Positions 32,651-41,437 are shown, counted from the stretch's first letter. The stretch: 43,925 bases of DNA from Actinomycetota bacterium (GCA_014381745.1 JACNLA010000029.1:11783-55707); one strand, 5' to 3'. The notes: generated by a model not told the origin, from the letters alone. Made by a program: numbers and translations.

Positions 32651-32729
32651 CCGAACACGGCTCCCGGACCGCCGGGCCCACGTCCGGGCCAGCCGCAGAC
32701 AGAGCTACCTTCCAGCCTCAGGAGCACAC

Positions 32730-33572
32730 GTGGCAGGCAACAACCCCACCCACGACGACTCCGCAAATCGGGCAGTTCCGTTTGCGCAGGCCAATGCAGC
32801 GACGAGGGTAATGCTCATCGCTTCAGGCAAGGGCGGTGTCGGCAAGTCCTCGGTAACAACCAACCTGGCGGTGGCACTTGCCGCCCGCGGTAGGGACGTC
32901 GCGGTCATCGACGCCGACGTGTGGGGTTTCTCGATCCCCAGGATGCTCGGGGTGGACCAACCGCCGACCGTCATCGACGACATGCTCATACCTCCCGAGG
33001 CGCACGGGGTGAGGTGCATCTCCATGGGCTTCTTCGCCGACGAGGATCAGCCGGTCATCTGGCGCGGTCCGATGCTCCACAAGGCGCTCGAACAGTTTCT
33101 GACAGACGTCGCCTGGAACGAACCCGACTACCTGCTGGTGGACCTGCCTCCGGGAACCGGAGACGTAGCCATCTCCCTCGCCGGGTTTCTTCCGACCGCC
33201 GAGATGTATGTGGTGACGACCCCACAACCCGTCGCCCAAACCGTCGCACAGCGGGCGGCGTTCATGGCCGACAAGGTGAACCTGAAGGTTCACGGGGTGA
33301 TCGAGAACATGTCGTGGTTCACCGGCGACGACGGTACCCGCTACGAGTTGTTCGGATCAGGCGGAGGAGGCGAGCTGGCAGAGCGTATTGGCGCTCCGTT
33401 GATTGGCAGCGTCCCCCTGGTCCCTGCGCTACGCGAAGGTGGAGACACGGGGCGACCGGTTGCTGTCGACGCCGAGAGCGAGGCGGGAGCCGTGTTTGCC
33501 GAGATGGCCCGCGTCGTCGACGTTGACCTTCGACCCACGACGCGTCGGCACCGCGAGCTCAGAATCCTCTGA
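32730..33572 (+). CDS. mrp: Mrp/ApbC family P-loop ATPase (Fe-S cluster carrier type)
   Basis: 280 residues. Deviant Walker A SGKGGVGKSS (about 32-41), DADVWGFSIPRMLG, LVDLPPGTGD and ENMSWF are Mrp/Nbp35 signatures. Compared with the common ~350-residue form, the N-terminal MIP18/DUF59 domain is missing, and the ENMS segment is followed by TGDDGTRYELFG, without the CXXC pair that binds the cluster in many Mrp proteins. GTG 32730 has GGAG 5 nt upstream. DUF3107 follows after 68 nt. Confidence 0.88.
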   Translation: MAGNNPTHDDSANRAVPFAQANAATRVMLIASGKGGVGKSSVTTNLAVALAARGRDVAVIDADVWGFSIPRMLGVDQPPTVIDDMLIPPEAHGVRCISMGFFADEDQPVIWRGPMLHKALEQFLTDVAWNEPDYLLVDLPPGTGDVAISLAGFLPTAEMYVVTTPQPVAQTVAQRAAFMADKVNLKVHGVIENMSWFTGDDGTRYELFGSGGGGELAERIGAPLIGSVPLVPALREGGDTGRPVAVDAESEAGAVFAEMARVVDVDLRPTTRRHRELRIL

Positions 33573-33640
33573 CACACTGAGCTGACACGTGTACCCCAGC
33601 GTGGGCTGCACGAACACAACGAGCAGGGAGAGCCACAGCC

Positions 33641-33871
33641 ATGGATGTGAGGATCGGCGTTACCCACACGCCCAAGGAGATAACCGTCGAGTTGGACGAC
33701 TCCGCTGACACCGCTGCAATCCGTGCCGACGTCGAGGCCGCACTCGACGGCACGTCGAAGCTGCTGTGGCTGACCGATGTCCGTGGGCGTCAGGTTGGTG
33801 TACCGGCCGATCGGATCGCCTACGTCGACATAGGGTCTGACGGCTCGGGCAACCCAGTCGGCTTTAGCTGA
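33641..33871 (+). CDS. DUF3107 family protein
   Basis: 76 residues matching a short actinobacterial family of unknown function: start VRIGVTHTPKEITVEL, middle AALDGTSKLLWLTDVRGRQVGVPADRIAYVDIG. Predicted small beta-rich cytoplasmic protein. ATG 33641 with GGGAG about 10 nt upstream. Likely cotranscribed with mrp. Confidence 0.85.
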   Translation: MDVRIGVTHTPKEITVELDDSADTAAIRADVEAALDGTSKLLWLTDVRGRQVGVPADRIAYVDIGSDGSGNPVGFS

Positions 33872-33875
33872 GCCG
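33859..33875 (+). terminator. Hairpin over the DUF3107 stop codon
   Basis: CGGCT (33859-33863) pairs with AGCCG (33871-33875); most of the TGA stop lies in the 7-nt loop. No U-tract. Confidence 0.35.
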
Positions 33876-33935
33876 GTCCATCCTGAGCGACCTGACACAC
33901 ACTGGCTGCTGACCTGGACCTGTCAGCACTGAACA

Positions 33936-33941
33936 TAGGCT
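33936..33941 (+). promoter_or_regulatory. Putative -10 box of leaderless promoter (histidine kinase)
   Basis: TAGGCT ends 9 nt before ATG 33951. Confidence 0.45.
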
Positions 33942-33950
33942 GGTCGCCCC

Positions 33951-35468
33951 ATGGCCACCCTGGTTGACCTCACCCGCGATCACACCAATCTGGATGCGGA
34001 GCAGGTCGCGCACCTCAAGGACCTGGTCAGCTCGTGGGGCCTTCTCGCAGACCTCTCGTTTGCCGACCTGATTCTCTACGGCAGGTCCGGAGTTGACACC
34101 GCTTCGACCCTCGTCCTGCTCGGGCACGTGCGACCCACAACCGGGACCACGCTCTACAGGGCGGACCTCGTCGGCCAGGTGTTCGAACAGCAGCGCCGAG
34201 GTCTGATTGCCGACTGCTTCGAGAGGTCGGAGGTGGTACATGGAACGGTTGACGAGGGGGCCGACCGGGGCCTCAACATCATGGCTGTACCTGTTGTCCT
34301 CAACGGTGAGACCGTCGCCGTCCTGGCCAGAGAGAGGACCAACGTCTCAGAACGACCGTCCAGCGAACAGGAGCGGACCTACCTGAAGGTCTTCGAGCGG
34401 TTCGCCCGAATGCTTGAACAGGGACAGTTCCCCTACCGGGACGAGGCCCGGCTGAGACACCGAACCCCCCGGGTCGGTGACGGCCTGCTGCTCGTCGACG
34501 ACGAGGGGCGAATCGAGTTCTCCTCGCCCAACGCCGTCTCGGTGCTCCACAGGCTTGGAATGCAGAGGGGGATCATCGGTGCAAGGTTGGCCGACACTGG
34601 CCTGGGCGCCTCGATTCTGCGAACAGCGTTCGCGAGGCGAACAACGGTCATTGATGAGATGGAGGGCGAAAACGAGGTGGCTGTCGTCAGCCACTGCTTC
34701 CCGTTGCTGGACGGCGAGGACCCCACCGGAGCGATCGTCCTGGTTCGGGACGTAACCGAACTGCGTCGCCGGGACCGGCAACTTGTCTCAAAGGACACGA
34801 CCATCCGCGAGGTCCACCACCGGGTGAAGAACAACCTCCAGACAATCTCATCTCTGCTGCGCCTGCAGGGGAGACGCCTGCGGTCAGACGAGGCCAGGGC
34901 GGCACTGGACGAGTCGATCAGGCGCATCGGGGCCATCTCGGTGGTGCACGAGACGCTCGCCCAGAGCGCCGAGGACGACGTGGCGTTTGTGGACATTGTC
35001 AGACCGTTGGTGGGGGTGGTGGAGGAGAGCGTCTCATCTCCCCTTCGTCCGGTCTCATTCAGCGTCGAGGGCGATGCCGGCGTGCTCCCTGCACAGGTGA
35101 CGACGACCATGGCCGTGGTGCTCACCGAGTTGTTGCAAAACGCCGTGGACCATGCCTTTCGTTTCGAACCGGGAGAGGTTGGGCCCGATGGTCGTGGAGT
35201 GGCCACCGTCGACATCCAGATGGAGAGACGACCCGACGGCCTGAAGGTGACGGTGGTCGACAACGGCGTCGGCCTTCCCGAAGATTTCCGGTTGGAGGAA
35301 TCCACCGGGCTGGGCCTCACGATCGTCAAGACATTCGTAGAGGGAGAGTTGGGGGGCTCCATTCGGTTGGACCCGGTCACAAGGGGTTCAGGCACGGTGG
35401 CCGAGGTTCAGGTTCCGTCGGCTCGTCTCGTAGGGATAAGGGACGAGGCCCAGGAGCCGTTGGCATGA
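33951..35468 (+). CDS. PdtaS-like sensor histidine kinase (HisKA_2 type)
   Basis: A 505-residue cytoplasmic kinase without membrane helices. The N-terminal ~150 residues look like a GAF-type sensor, residues about 175-270 like a PAS domain (VGDGLLLVDDEGRIEFSSPNA, IVLVRDVTELRRRD), residues about 280-350 are HisKA_2 with the phosphoacceptor region VHHRVKNNLQ (His289/290), and the C-terminus is an ATPase domain (ELLQNAVDHAF, VVDNGVGLPEDF, STGLGLTIV). This order matches mycobacterial PdtaS, whose partner PdtaR is an ANTAR RNA-binding regulator; no such partner gene is in the window. Confidence 0.87.
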   Translation: MATLVDLTRDHTNLDAEQVAHLKDLVSSWGLLADLSFADLILYGRSGVDTASTLVLLGHVRPTTGTTLYRADLVGQVFEQQRRGLIADCFERSEVVHGTVDEGADRGLNIMAVPVVLNGETVAVLARERTNVSERPSSEQERTYLKVFERFARMLEQGQFPYRDEARLRHRTPRVGDGLLLVDDEGRIEFSSPNAVSVLHRLGMQRGIIGARLADTGLGASILRTAFARRTTVIDEMEGENEVAVVSHCFPLLDGEDPTGAIVLVRDVTELRRRDRQLVSKDTTIREVHHRVKNNLQTISSLLRLQGRRLRSDEARAALDESIRRIGAISVVHETLAQSAEDDVAFVDIVRPLVGVVEESVSSPLRPVSFSVEGDAGVLPAQVTTTMAVVLTELLQNAVDHAFRFEPGEVGPDGRGVATVDIQMERRPDGLKVTVVDNGVGLPEDFRLEESTGLGLTIVKTFVEGELGGSIRLDPVTRGSGTVAEVQVPSARLVGIRDEAQEPLA

Positions 35469-35508
35469 GGTCCGCGACATGTGTCAGGTTGTCGTGCATG
35501 GTGACCGT

Positions 35509-36210
35509 ATGAACAACCGGAGACCGTTGGTCGTCGCCCACAGGGGGGCCTCGATGGACCACCCCGAGAACACGCTGGTCGCATTCGAGGAGGCCCGGGC
35601 CCAGGGCGCCGACTGGGTCGAGCTGGACGTCCGCCTCTCGGCGGACGGGGTACTTGTGGTCCACCACGACGCCCACCTGACCGACGGGAGGCTCATACGT
35701 CAGGTCGACGCCAGCGACCTTCCAGGCGAGGTTCCCAGCCTCGCCGAGGCCTTCGAGGCCTGCGGCACCATGGGTGTCAACATCGAGATCAAGAACCTCC
35801 CCGGAGACCCCGACCACGGCGACGTCCACCTCGTGTGTGAGGCCGTTGTGGGCCTCGCCGGGGCGTACAGGCCGTTCGACCAACTGCTCGTGTCGTCGTT
35901 TGAGATGGAGTCCGTGGATCGCATACGGGCCTCCGAGCAGCGCCTTCCTACCGGCTGGCTGGTCATGGAGCGCTCGGGCCAGGTACTGGAGCGGACCGTG
36001 GCACACGGTCATGGAGCCGTGAACCCGTGGGACGACCTGATCGACGAGGCACTGGTCGCGGCAGCCCACAAACTGGGACTGAGGGTTAATGCCTGGACCG
36101 TGGACAACGCTGACCGGATCGCCGAGTTGGCGACATGGGGTGTGGACGCGATCATCACGAACCTTCCCGGAACCGCCCGTCAGGTTGTAGACGAGGTGGT
36201 TCCCGCCTGA
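35509..36210 (+). CDS. Glycerophosphodiester phosphodiesterase
   Basis: A 233-residue TIM-barrel GDPD that hydrolyses glycerophosphodiesters to glycerol-3-phosphate and an alcohol. AHRGASMDHPENTLVAF holds the catalytic His-Arg and a metal Glu; ELDVRLSADGVLVVHHD gives the Glu/Asp metal ligands and second His; NIEIK follows. No signal peptide. ATG 35509 is chosen with GGTGA just upstream; an earlier TG-type start adds a non-family extension. Confidence 0.9.
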   Translation: MNNRRPLVVAHRGASMDHPENTLVAFEEARAQGADWVELDVRLSADGVLVVHHDAHLTDGRLIRQVDASDLPGEVPSLAEAFEACGTMGVNIEIKNLPGDPDHGDVHLVCEAVVGLAGAYRPFDQLLVSSFEMESVDRIRASEQRLPTGWLVMERSGQVLERTVAHGHGAVNPWDDLIDEALVAAAHKLGLRVNAWTVDNADRIAELATWGVDAIITNLPGTARQVVDEVVPA

Positions 36211-36223
36211 CCGCCGGTAAGGG

Positions 36224-37189
36224 TCATGGTGCAGGTGGGTCAAGTGGCACGACCAGGTCAAGTGCAGCGGGCCGGTGTCTGAGGGTGAGCTCGGAGGCCT
36301 CGCCCAGGTAGTCGCCATCCACCTGATACGGGACAGGTCGGTAGCAGCTGATCTGGATCTCAGACAGGTTGCTGCGATGGTCGACGCCTCGGCACTCCGA
36401 AACCGGTGTATTGCCGAACCCCAGGGCCCCGACCAGGACCTGCACCACGTTGGCCAGCGATAGCGACCGCATCGTGACCATCGCCAACGGGCTGTCCAGG
36501 CTCGTGTCGGGTGAGAGTGACAGCGAGCGACTCCCAAGATATGTGTAGGGGTCTGTATTCAGGCAGACACCGAACATTCCGTCGACGCCCGAGGCCACGG
36601 GGTCTCCCAACTTCTCCTCGTCGACCCGTCGGACGGTCACACGAAAGGCGGGCTGTCGGCGGTCGTAGTGGTTGAGCCAGGTGTTGCAGGCAGCGGCCAC
36701 GAAGAGAGGGTGCCCGGCGAATCGCTTGAGAAGGCCGCCGCGCCGCTCGATCTGTTCCACAACGGCGGCGTCAAACCCGATACCGGCATTGAAGAGGAAG
36801 TACCGGTCGTCGACCTGGCCCAGGCCGACCCGACGAATGGATCCGGCTTCGATGGCATCAAGCACGGCGCCTGTGGCCTCCACCGGGTCGTCGGGCAGCC
36901 CGAGTGTGTGGGCGAAGACGTTCGTGGAACCACCGGGAACGACAGCCAGGGCCGTCTCGGATCCGGCGAGACCGTTGGCGGCCTCGTTCAGCGTGCCGTC
37001 TCCGCCCAGGACGACAACGACGTCCATGCCGTCTTCCGCGGCACCTAGTGCGAGGCGCGTGGCGTGTCCGCGCCGGCTGGTGGTGGCGACCTCGAGACGG
37101 TGGTCGGCGGACAGGGCCTTTTGGATGACGGTCCGCGTCCGGGCGGTGACAGAAGAGGCCGAGGGGTTGACAACCAACAGGACCTTCAT
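36224..37189 (-). CDS. Diacylglycerol kinase-family lipid kinase (DAGK catalytic domain)
   Basis: 321 residues. Start MKVLLVVNPSAS, nucleotide motif VVLGGDGTLNEAANGL and PGGSTNVFAHTLGLP are diagnostic of the DgkB/YegS/sphingosine-kinase superfamily; the C-terminal beta-sandwich ends in VDGDYLGEASELTLRHRPAALDLVVP. It would phosphorylate diacylglycerol or another lipid at the membrane. Converges with GDPD, divergent from etfB. Confidence 0.9.
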   Translation of the reverse strand: MKVLLVVNPSASSVTARTRTVIQKALSADHRLEVATTSRRGHATRLALGAAEDGMDVVVVLGGDGTLNEAANGLAGSETALAVVPGGSTNVFAHTLGLPDDPVEATGAVLDAIEAGSIRRVGLGQVDDRYFLFNAGIGFDAAVVEQIERRGGLLKRFAGHPLFVAAACNTWLNHYDRRQPAFRVTVRRVDEEKLGDPVASGVDGMFGVCLNTDPYTYLGSRSLSLSPDTSLDSPLAMVTMRSLSLANVVQVLVGALGFGNTPVSECRGVDHRSNLSEIQISCYRPVPYQVDGDYLGEASELTLRHRPAALDLVVPLDPPAP

Positions 37190-37331
37190 GACAGGACCCG
37201 GGACGCTTCAGCGAAACTCGCAGCCGTGGCCATCAGGCCACCCTATGCATGCTTTTGGCAATGGGGAAAATGCTTCAGAAATCCGTACCGGGTTTGCCGG
37301 TTGACCCTTCTCACCGGGCACACTGTCGCCC

Positions 37332-38111
37332 ATGATCGTCGTCGTCTGTGTGAAGCAAATCCCGGACCCGGCAGACCCCGGTGCCCTGGATCCTGATACG
37401 AAAACCCTCAAGAGGGATGTCAAGCTCATCTTGGATGAGTCAGATTCCTACGGGGTCGAGATGGGGCTGCAGCTGGTGGATGCCGCCGGCGAGGGCGAGG
37501 TCCGCCTCGTATCCATGGTTCCCAACAGCGAGGTGAGCGGCCTGCGTACCGCCCTCGCCATGGGTGCCGAGAGCGCCGTCCTGGTGAGCGACGAGGCTCT
37601 GGCCGGCTCCGATGCACTCTCCACAGCCAAGGTTCTGGCCGCAGCCATCCGACGCTGTGAGCCCGACCTGGTCCTCACCGGTACCGAGTCCAGCGACGGC
37701 TACACCGGCACCGTTCCGGCCCAGGTAGCCGAGTTGATGGACCTGCCCTCGGTGACCTTCGCCAAGGAGATCGCCGTCGCCGACGGTGTCGCAACCGTGA
37801 AGCGCCAGACCGAGGACGGCTACGACGAGATCGAGTGCAGCCTGCCCGCAGTGGTTTCGGTTACAGCCGGCGTAGTGGAGCCCCGCTACCCGTCGTTCAA
37901 GGGGATCATGGCTGCAAAGAACAAGCCGGTCGACGAGGTTGACCTGGCCGCCCTGGGAATCGACCCCGGAACCGTCGGTTGGGCCGGCGCCGGCCAGGAG
38001 ATCACCGACATCGCCGAGGCACCTGCTCGTGAAGCGGGCGAGGTGATCGTCGACGAGGGCGACGCCCATGAACGCATCCTGGCGTTTCTCGACGACCTGA
38101 AGATCCTCTAG
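37332..38111 (+). CDS. etfB: Electron transfer flavoprotein beta subunit
   Basis: 259 residues: VVVCVKQIPDP start, GTESSDGYTGTVPAQVAELMDLPSVTFA (the ETF-beta AMP/FAD interaction and signature region), and a C-terminal arm. With EtfA it carries electrons from acyl-CoA and other dehydrogenases to the quinone pool. No clear ribosome site before ATG 37332; TTGACC lies at 37301 without an obvious matching -10. Ten nt before etfA. Confidence 0.94.
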   Translation: MIVVVCVKQIPDPADPGALDPDTKTLKRDVKLILDESDSYGVEMGLQLVDAAGEGEVRLVSMVPNSEVSGLRTALAMGAESAVLVSDEALAGSDALSTAKVLAAAIRRCEPDLVLTGTESSDGYTGTVPAQVAELMDLPSVTFAKEIAVADGVATVKRQTEDGYDEIECSLPAVVSVTAGVVEPRYPSFKGIMAAKNKPVDEVDLAALGIDPGTVGWAGAGQEITDIAEAPAREAGEVIVDEGDAHERILAFLDDLKIL

Positions 38112-38121
38112 GAGGCGGTAG

Positions 38122-39087
38122 ATGGGACTCTCGAAGATCTGGATCTACGGTGAGGCCAGTGACGGGGTGGTGGCCACCACCACGCTGGAGCTGCTGGCCA
38201 AGGCCCGCACCCTCACCGACACCGTTGAGGTGGTCGTCCATGGTGACGCCTCAGCCCTCGCCGACGTGCTCGGCGAACACGGAGCCTCAGCGGTTCTCTC
38301 AGTCGGCGACCTCGGTGAGGGCCTCCCCGGACCACGCGTGGCCTCTGCGATCGCCGGAGCAATCTCTGCCGGAACCGGCCCTGATGTGTTGCTCTGTGGG
38401 ACCACCTACGACGGTCGGGACGTCGCCGGCCGCCTGTCGGCCAAGTTGGATGCGCCCGTGATCACCAACGTGGTGGACCTCGTTGTCGACGGTGACCGTC
38501 TCTTGGGTGTCGAGCCTGTGTTCGGTGGCAACACCGACGTTACGACCGGCTTCACCGGCGACGGAACCGCAATCTTCCTGGTGCGGCCAAAGTCCTTCAC
38601 CGCCGAGACGGCCAGTGGAGCATCAGCCACGGTTGGCAGCATCGAGGCCGGCGATCTCGGCAACACGGCCGGCGCTGTCGTGAAGAACCGCTTCGTAGAG
38701 GAGAGTTCCGGCCCCAAGTTGGACGAGGCCGCCATAGTCGTCTCCGGAGGCAGGGGCATCGGAGACGCCGACCGCTACGAGATGATCGAAACCCTGGCGT
38801 CCCTGCTCAAGGGTGCCCCCGGTGCCTCACGGGCCGTGGTTGACTCGGGCTGGGTTCCCTACTCCTACCAGGTGGGCCAGACTGGCAAGGTCGTCAAGCC
38901 CACCGTGTACCTCGCATGCGGCATCTCAGGTGCCACCCAGCATCTGGTCGGCATGAAGGGCTCCCAGAACATCATTGCCATCAACAAAGACGAGGAGGCA
39001 CCCATCTTCGGCGTGGCCGACCTCGGCATTGTTGGTGATGTACACAAGGTGCTGCCCAAGCTCATCGAGGCACTGCAGTCCCGCTGA
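38122..39087 (+). CDS. etfA: Electron transfer flavoprotein alpha subunit
   Basis: 321 residues. The C-terminal FAD domain is unmistakable: [64 protein letters not shown] and [26 protein letters not shown] (38110-38115) lies 6 nt before the ATG, one of the strongest ribosome sites in the window. No ETF-quinone oxidoreductase gene is adjacent. Confidence 0.95.
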   Translation: MGLSKIWIYGEASDGVVATTTLELLAKARTLTDTVEVVVHGDASALADVLGEHGASAVLSVGDLGEGLPGPRVASAIAGAISAGTGPDVLLCGTTYDGRDVAGRLSAKLDAPVITNVVDLVVDGDRLLGVEPVFGGNTDVTTGFTGDGTAIFLVRPKSFTAETASGASATVGSIEAGDLGNTAGAVVKNRFVEESSGPKLDEAAIVVSGGRGIGDADRYEMIETLASLLKGAPGASRAVVDSGWVPYSYQVGQTGKVVKPTVYLACGISGATQHLVGMKGSQNIIAINKDEEAPIFGVADLGIVGDVHKVLPKLIEALQSR

Positions 39088-39093
39088 GGGGCC

Positions 39094-40134
39094 TCAACTC
39101 CCCGGGGTCTCAACTGAGTAGTGGTCGCCCGAAGCCAGGGCCCAGGCGAGCCCGTCGGCGGGATCTTCAACAGCCAGGTTCAGGTGCCAACCGGTCTGCT
39201 CGCCATCCACCTCCCAGCGCCACCAGCCCATCTCTGCAACGGCTTCGCCAATGTGATCTGGGTCGGGTGGCCATGGGTCGTCCGGCTCATCGAGCAGCCC
39301 CGCCAGGCTGGATGCACACCACCAGGCCTCAAAGCGGCCCCGTGCTGCGCCACGGCGGCGCCCATGGGCCCCGCCCGACGCTCCAGCCCATGCCATGAGG
39401 CTGATGGCCTCGCCGGGCTCGAGCCTTCGCCACCGCACCTTCCGGCAAGCGCCATCGGACACGAGGGTGGCGATGGCCGTCGCCGCGCTGCCACCTACCA
39501 CCACCGACATGGAGTGCCCGTTCGACTCGTCGGTCCAGGTCCTGGCCAGATCACGAAGAGCCCCGAGCCCGGCGAGTGCACCGCCTCCAACTTCCTCGAC
39601 CGGTCGGGGCAGGCTCACCGCTTCGAGCGTTCCGGGATGTGGAACGGGGTCCTCGAGCCCGTAAGGCCCGATCTCGGGGACCAGGTAGACGGGCTCCCAG
39701 GCGACCAACCTGAGGGGTAGCCCCATGGGGTCGTCGCTGCCCAGGTCTGTCGAACCCGCCAGGTCGTCACCGCGGGCCACCCGTTCGTGTGCGACCGTGG
39801 CACGAAGTGGGCCCTGGGAGAGGTGGGGGTCGAGTTCGCTCCAGGCATGGGACGAAGCAGCCACCTCAGCTAGTGGAGCCGGTCCGAACCTGATGGCGTC
39901 CCTCATGACAGCGCGGGCAGCGTGGGGTCCCGGTGCCTCATGGGCCAACCGATGCTCGGCATGGTCGGCAGCGGGCCAGAGTTGGTGCCCGCGGTCAACG
40001 GCCAGGCGCCCACGCGAGGCGAGGGTCTCGAGGAGGTCCCACTCGGCGGCTTCGCAGAGGTCATCGACCAGCCGCAGAAGACCGTCAAGGTCACCCTGAT
40101 CCAGGAGACGGTCAAGGTCGGCACCGTGGGTCAA
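39094..40134 (-). CDS. Conserved-looking protein of unknown function, end of the SCO1664 cluster
   Basis: 346 residues, not recognised. No signal peptide or membrane helices. It begins with a helical region ([33 protein letters not shown]) and contains a Trp-rich C-terminal half ([41 protein letters not shown]), ending [22 protein letters not shown] 40134 is preferred: GAGGG lies 7 nt upstream and the gap to the SCO1664 stop becomes 10 nt; ATG 40200 would overlap that gene by 56 nt and lacks a ribosome site. Probably the last gene of the phosphatase-DUF3090-SCO1664 operon. Confidence 0.65.
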   Translation of the reverse strand: MTHGADLDRLLDQGDLDGLLRLVDDLCEAAEWDLLETLASRGRLAVDRGHQLWPAADHAEHRLAHEAPGPHAARAVMRDAIRFGPAPLAEVAASSHAWSELDPHLSQGPLRATVAHERVARGDDLAGSTDLGSDDPMGLPLRLVAWEPVYLVPEIGPYGLEDPVPHPGTLEAVSLPRPVEEVGGGALAGLGALRDLARTWTDESNGHSMSVVVGGSAATAIATLVSDGACRKVRWRRLEPGEAISLMAWAGASGGAHGRRRGAARGRFEAWWCASSLAGLLDEPDDPWPPDPDHIGEAVAEMGWWRWEVDGEQTGWHLNLAVEDPADGLAWALASGDHYSVETPGS

Positions 40135-40144
40135 GATGGCACCC

Positions 40145-40921
40145 TCAGAGCAGTGGCCACGGAACCCGACGACCGCTGGTGTCCACGGGAAGTTCGCCAT
40201 CGGACAGCAGGGCCGTAGCCCGAGTCATGACGGCGTCGACCTCAAGGGAGTCCAGAAGGGAAGACAGGGAGGGTGGCAGCCCAGCGTCGACGAGGTGGGC
40301 GAGGTCGTCTTGTTCTGCGGCGGGGATCGGGTCACCGCCAAAGTCCCAGATGACGGTCCGGACCTTGAACTGGTGGTGGAAGCAGAGGGCGTTGTCGACA
40401 GCCCAGACACGGCCGTCGGTGCCTGCCAGAACATGTCCGGACTTGCGGTCGGTGTTGTTGGCCAGAAGGTCAAAGATGGCCAGACGTCTCAATTCGTTCT
40501 CTCTCCCAGGCTCTTCGCAGAGCGTGAAATAGTGCTTGCGGTAGTCACAGGGGATGTACAGCTGGACGGATCCCGCGCCGAGCGGGCCATCACGGACCAC
40601 GGTCGGTGGAATGAGGCCCCATCCGAGGTGGCTGGCCAACTCCCATGCGGCGGCCTCGCGCCTGTACAGGTTGGCAGGGAAGTCACGGAGGGGCCGCTCG
40701 CCCCGCCCGGGCTTGTACACGCCCTGGAGGATCTGGCCATCTTCGGTGGCCGGGGCGAGGTCCACAAGGAAGGTGCCGTTCGAGGACCACGGCATCTGGC
40801 CCAGGAGTTCCATGTCGCAGGTCTCCAACGTCTTCAGTGCCACCTCGTCGGAGACTGGACCACGGTTTCGGAAGGGGGATTCGGGTGCCGTCTCGCCAGC
40901 GGTCACGTGTTCAGTTGGCAC
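40145..40921 (-). CDS. SCO1664 family protein (PI3/PI4-kinase-like fold)
   Basis: About 258 residues of an actinobacterial family distantly related to lipid/HipA-type kinases. Visible kinase-like elements: GVYKPGRGERPL with a candidate ATP-binding Lys70, the loop LANNTDRKSGHVL (Asn156, Asp158) and WAVDNALCF (Asp176). Its target is unknown; in many actinobacteria it lies beside DUF3090 and the mycothiol ligase gene mshC, which is not in this window. GTG 40921 (GGTG 5 nt upstream, 11-nt overlap with DUF3090) or GTG 40906 may be the start. Confidence 0.83.
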   Translation of the reverse strand: MPTEHVTAGETAPESPFRNRGPVSDEVALKTLETCDMELLGQMPWSSNGTFLVDLAPATEDGQILQGVYKPGRGERPLRDFPANLYRREAAAWELASHLGWGLIPPTVVRDGPLGAGSVQLYIPCDYRKHYFTLCEEPGRENELRRLAIFDLLANNTDRKSGHVLAGTDGRVWAVDNALCFHHQFKVRTVIWDFGGDPIPAAEQDDLAHLVDAGLPPSLSSLLDSLEVDAVMTRATALLSDGELPVDTSGRRVPWPLL

Positions 40922-41423
40922 AGGGACACCAGCCGCCGGACTCCGGTTCAAGCGGTGCGCCACACCATTCGCACGGTGGGCGTCCGGCCGCAACCAGGGC
41001 GCGGGCTGACTCGACGAAGGACGCGATCTGCTCCCTGCGGAGGGGAAACCGTGCCTGGGCGGGCTTCAGGTCTTCGTCGCGTATCAGCTCCTCGGCGATC
41101 AGGACGAGGCGGTCGGTTGACTGTTGGTATGTGACCCCGAGGCTGCCGACCACCCAGTCGGCCTCCTCTGGAGCCTCGAAGGCGGGGGCATCGTGAGCGG
41201 GGTGGTCATCGGTATGGAGCGACGGATGGGAGACCGGTGGGAGGTCTGCCAGCATCTTGTCAAGGAACTCGGCCAGCCCCGCCATCTGCTGCTTTTCCAG
41301 CTTCAGGGACACGACCTCTCCCTTCCTGTGAGCCTGGATGAAGAAGACGCGTCGTCCGGCGGGGCCCACGGTGCCGTTGGTGAACCCATCGGTGTCATCC
41401 CAGTCGATGTCGGGTCGTTCCAT
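40911..41423 (-). CDS. DUF3090 family protein with C-terminal zinc-ribbon-like motif
   Basis: A 170-residue actinobacterial family of unknown function. GTVGPAGRRVFFIQAHRKGEVVSLKLEKQQMAGLAEFLDKML is the conserved N-terminal core. The end has Cys151, Cys154, Cys166 and Cys168 (CEWC and CPC), a probable small zinc site. ATG 41423 with a -10-like box 8 nt upstream and a GAGG in the same stretch, so it may have an internal promoter as well as read-through from the phosphatase gene 24 nt upstream. Confidence 0.88.
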   Translation of the reverse strand: MERPDIDWDDTDGFTNGTVGPAGRRVFFIQAHRKGEVVSLKLEKQQMAGLAEFLDKMLADLPPVSHPSLHTDDHPAHDAPAFEAPEEADWVVGSLGVTYQQSTDRLVLIAEELIRDEDLKPAQARFPLRREQIASFVESARALVAAGRPPCEWCGAPLEPESGGWCPCAN

Positions 41424-41431
41424 TGTCCTCG

Positions 41432-41437
41432 AACCTA
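41432..41437 (-). promoter_or_regulatory. Putative internal -10 box (DUF3090)
   Basis: TAGGTT ends 8 nt before ATG 41423, within the gap after the phosphatase stop. Confidence 0.4.

Noticed and set aside
34433-35395. 320-codon minus-strand frame opposite the histidine kinase
   Set aside because: Low-complexity Ser/Thr/Arg translation without domains; shadow of a confident gene.
35377-36537. 386-codon minus-strand frame opposite GDPD
   Set aside because: No recognisable domain, and it overlaps confident genes on both sides.
37300-37331. TTGACC as a -35 for etfB
   Set aside because: No -10-like hexamer occurs at 16-18 nt spacing before ATG 37332.
39085-39096. TGAG...CTCA palindrome formed by the stop codons of etfA and the convergent gene
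   Set aside because: The stem is only 4-5 bp with almost no loop; too weak to call a terminator.
40136-41134. 332-codon plus-strand frame opposite SCO1664 and DUF3090
   Set aside because: Antisense shadow; both minus-strand genes are recognised families.
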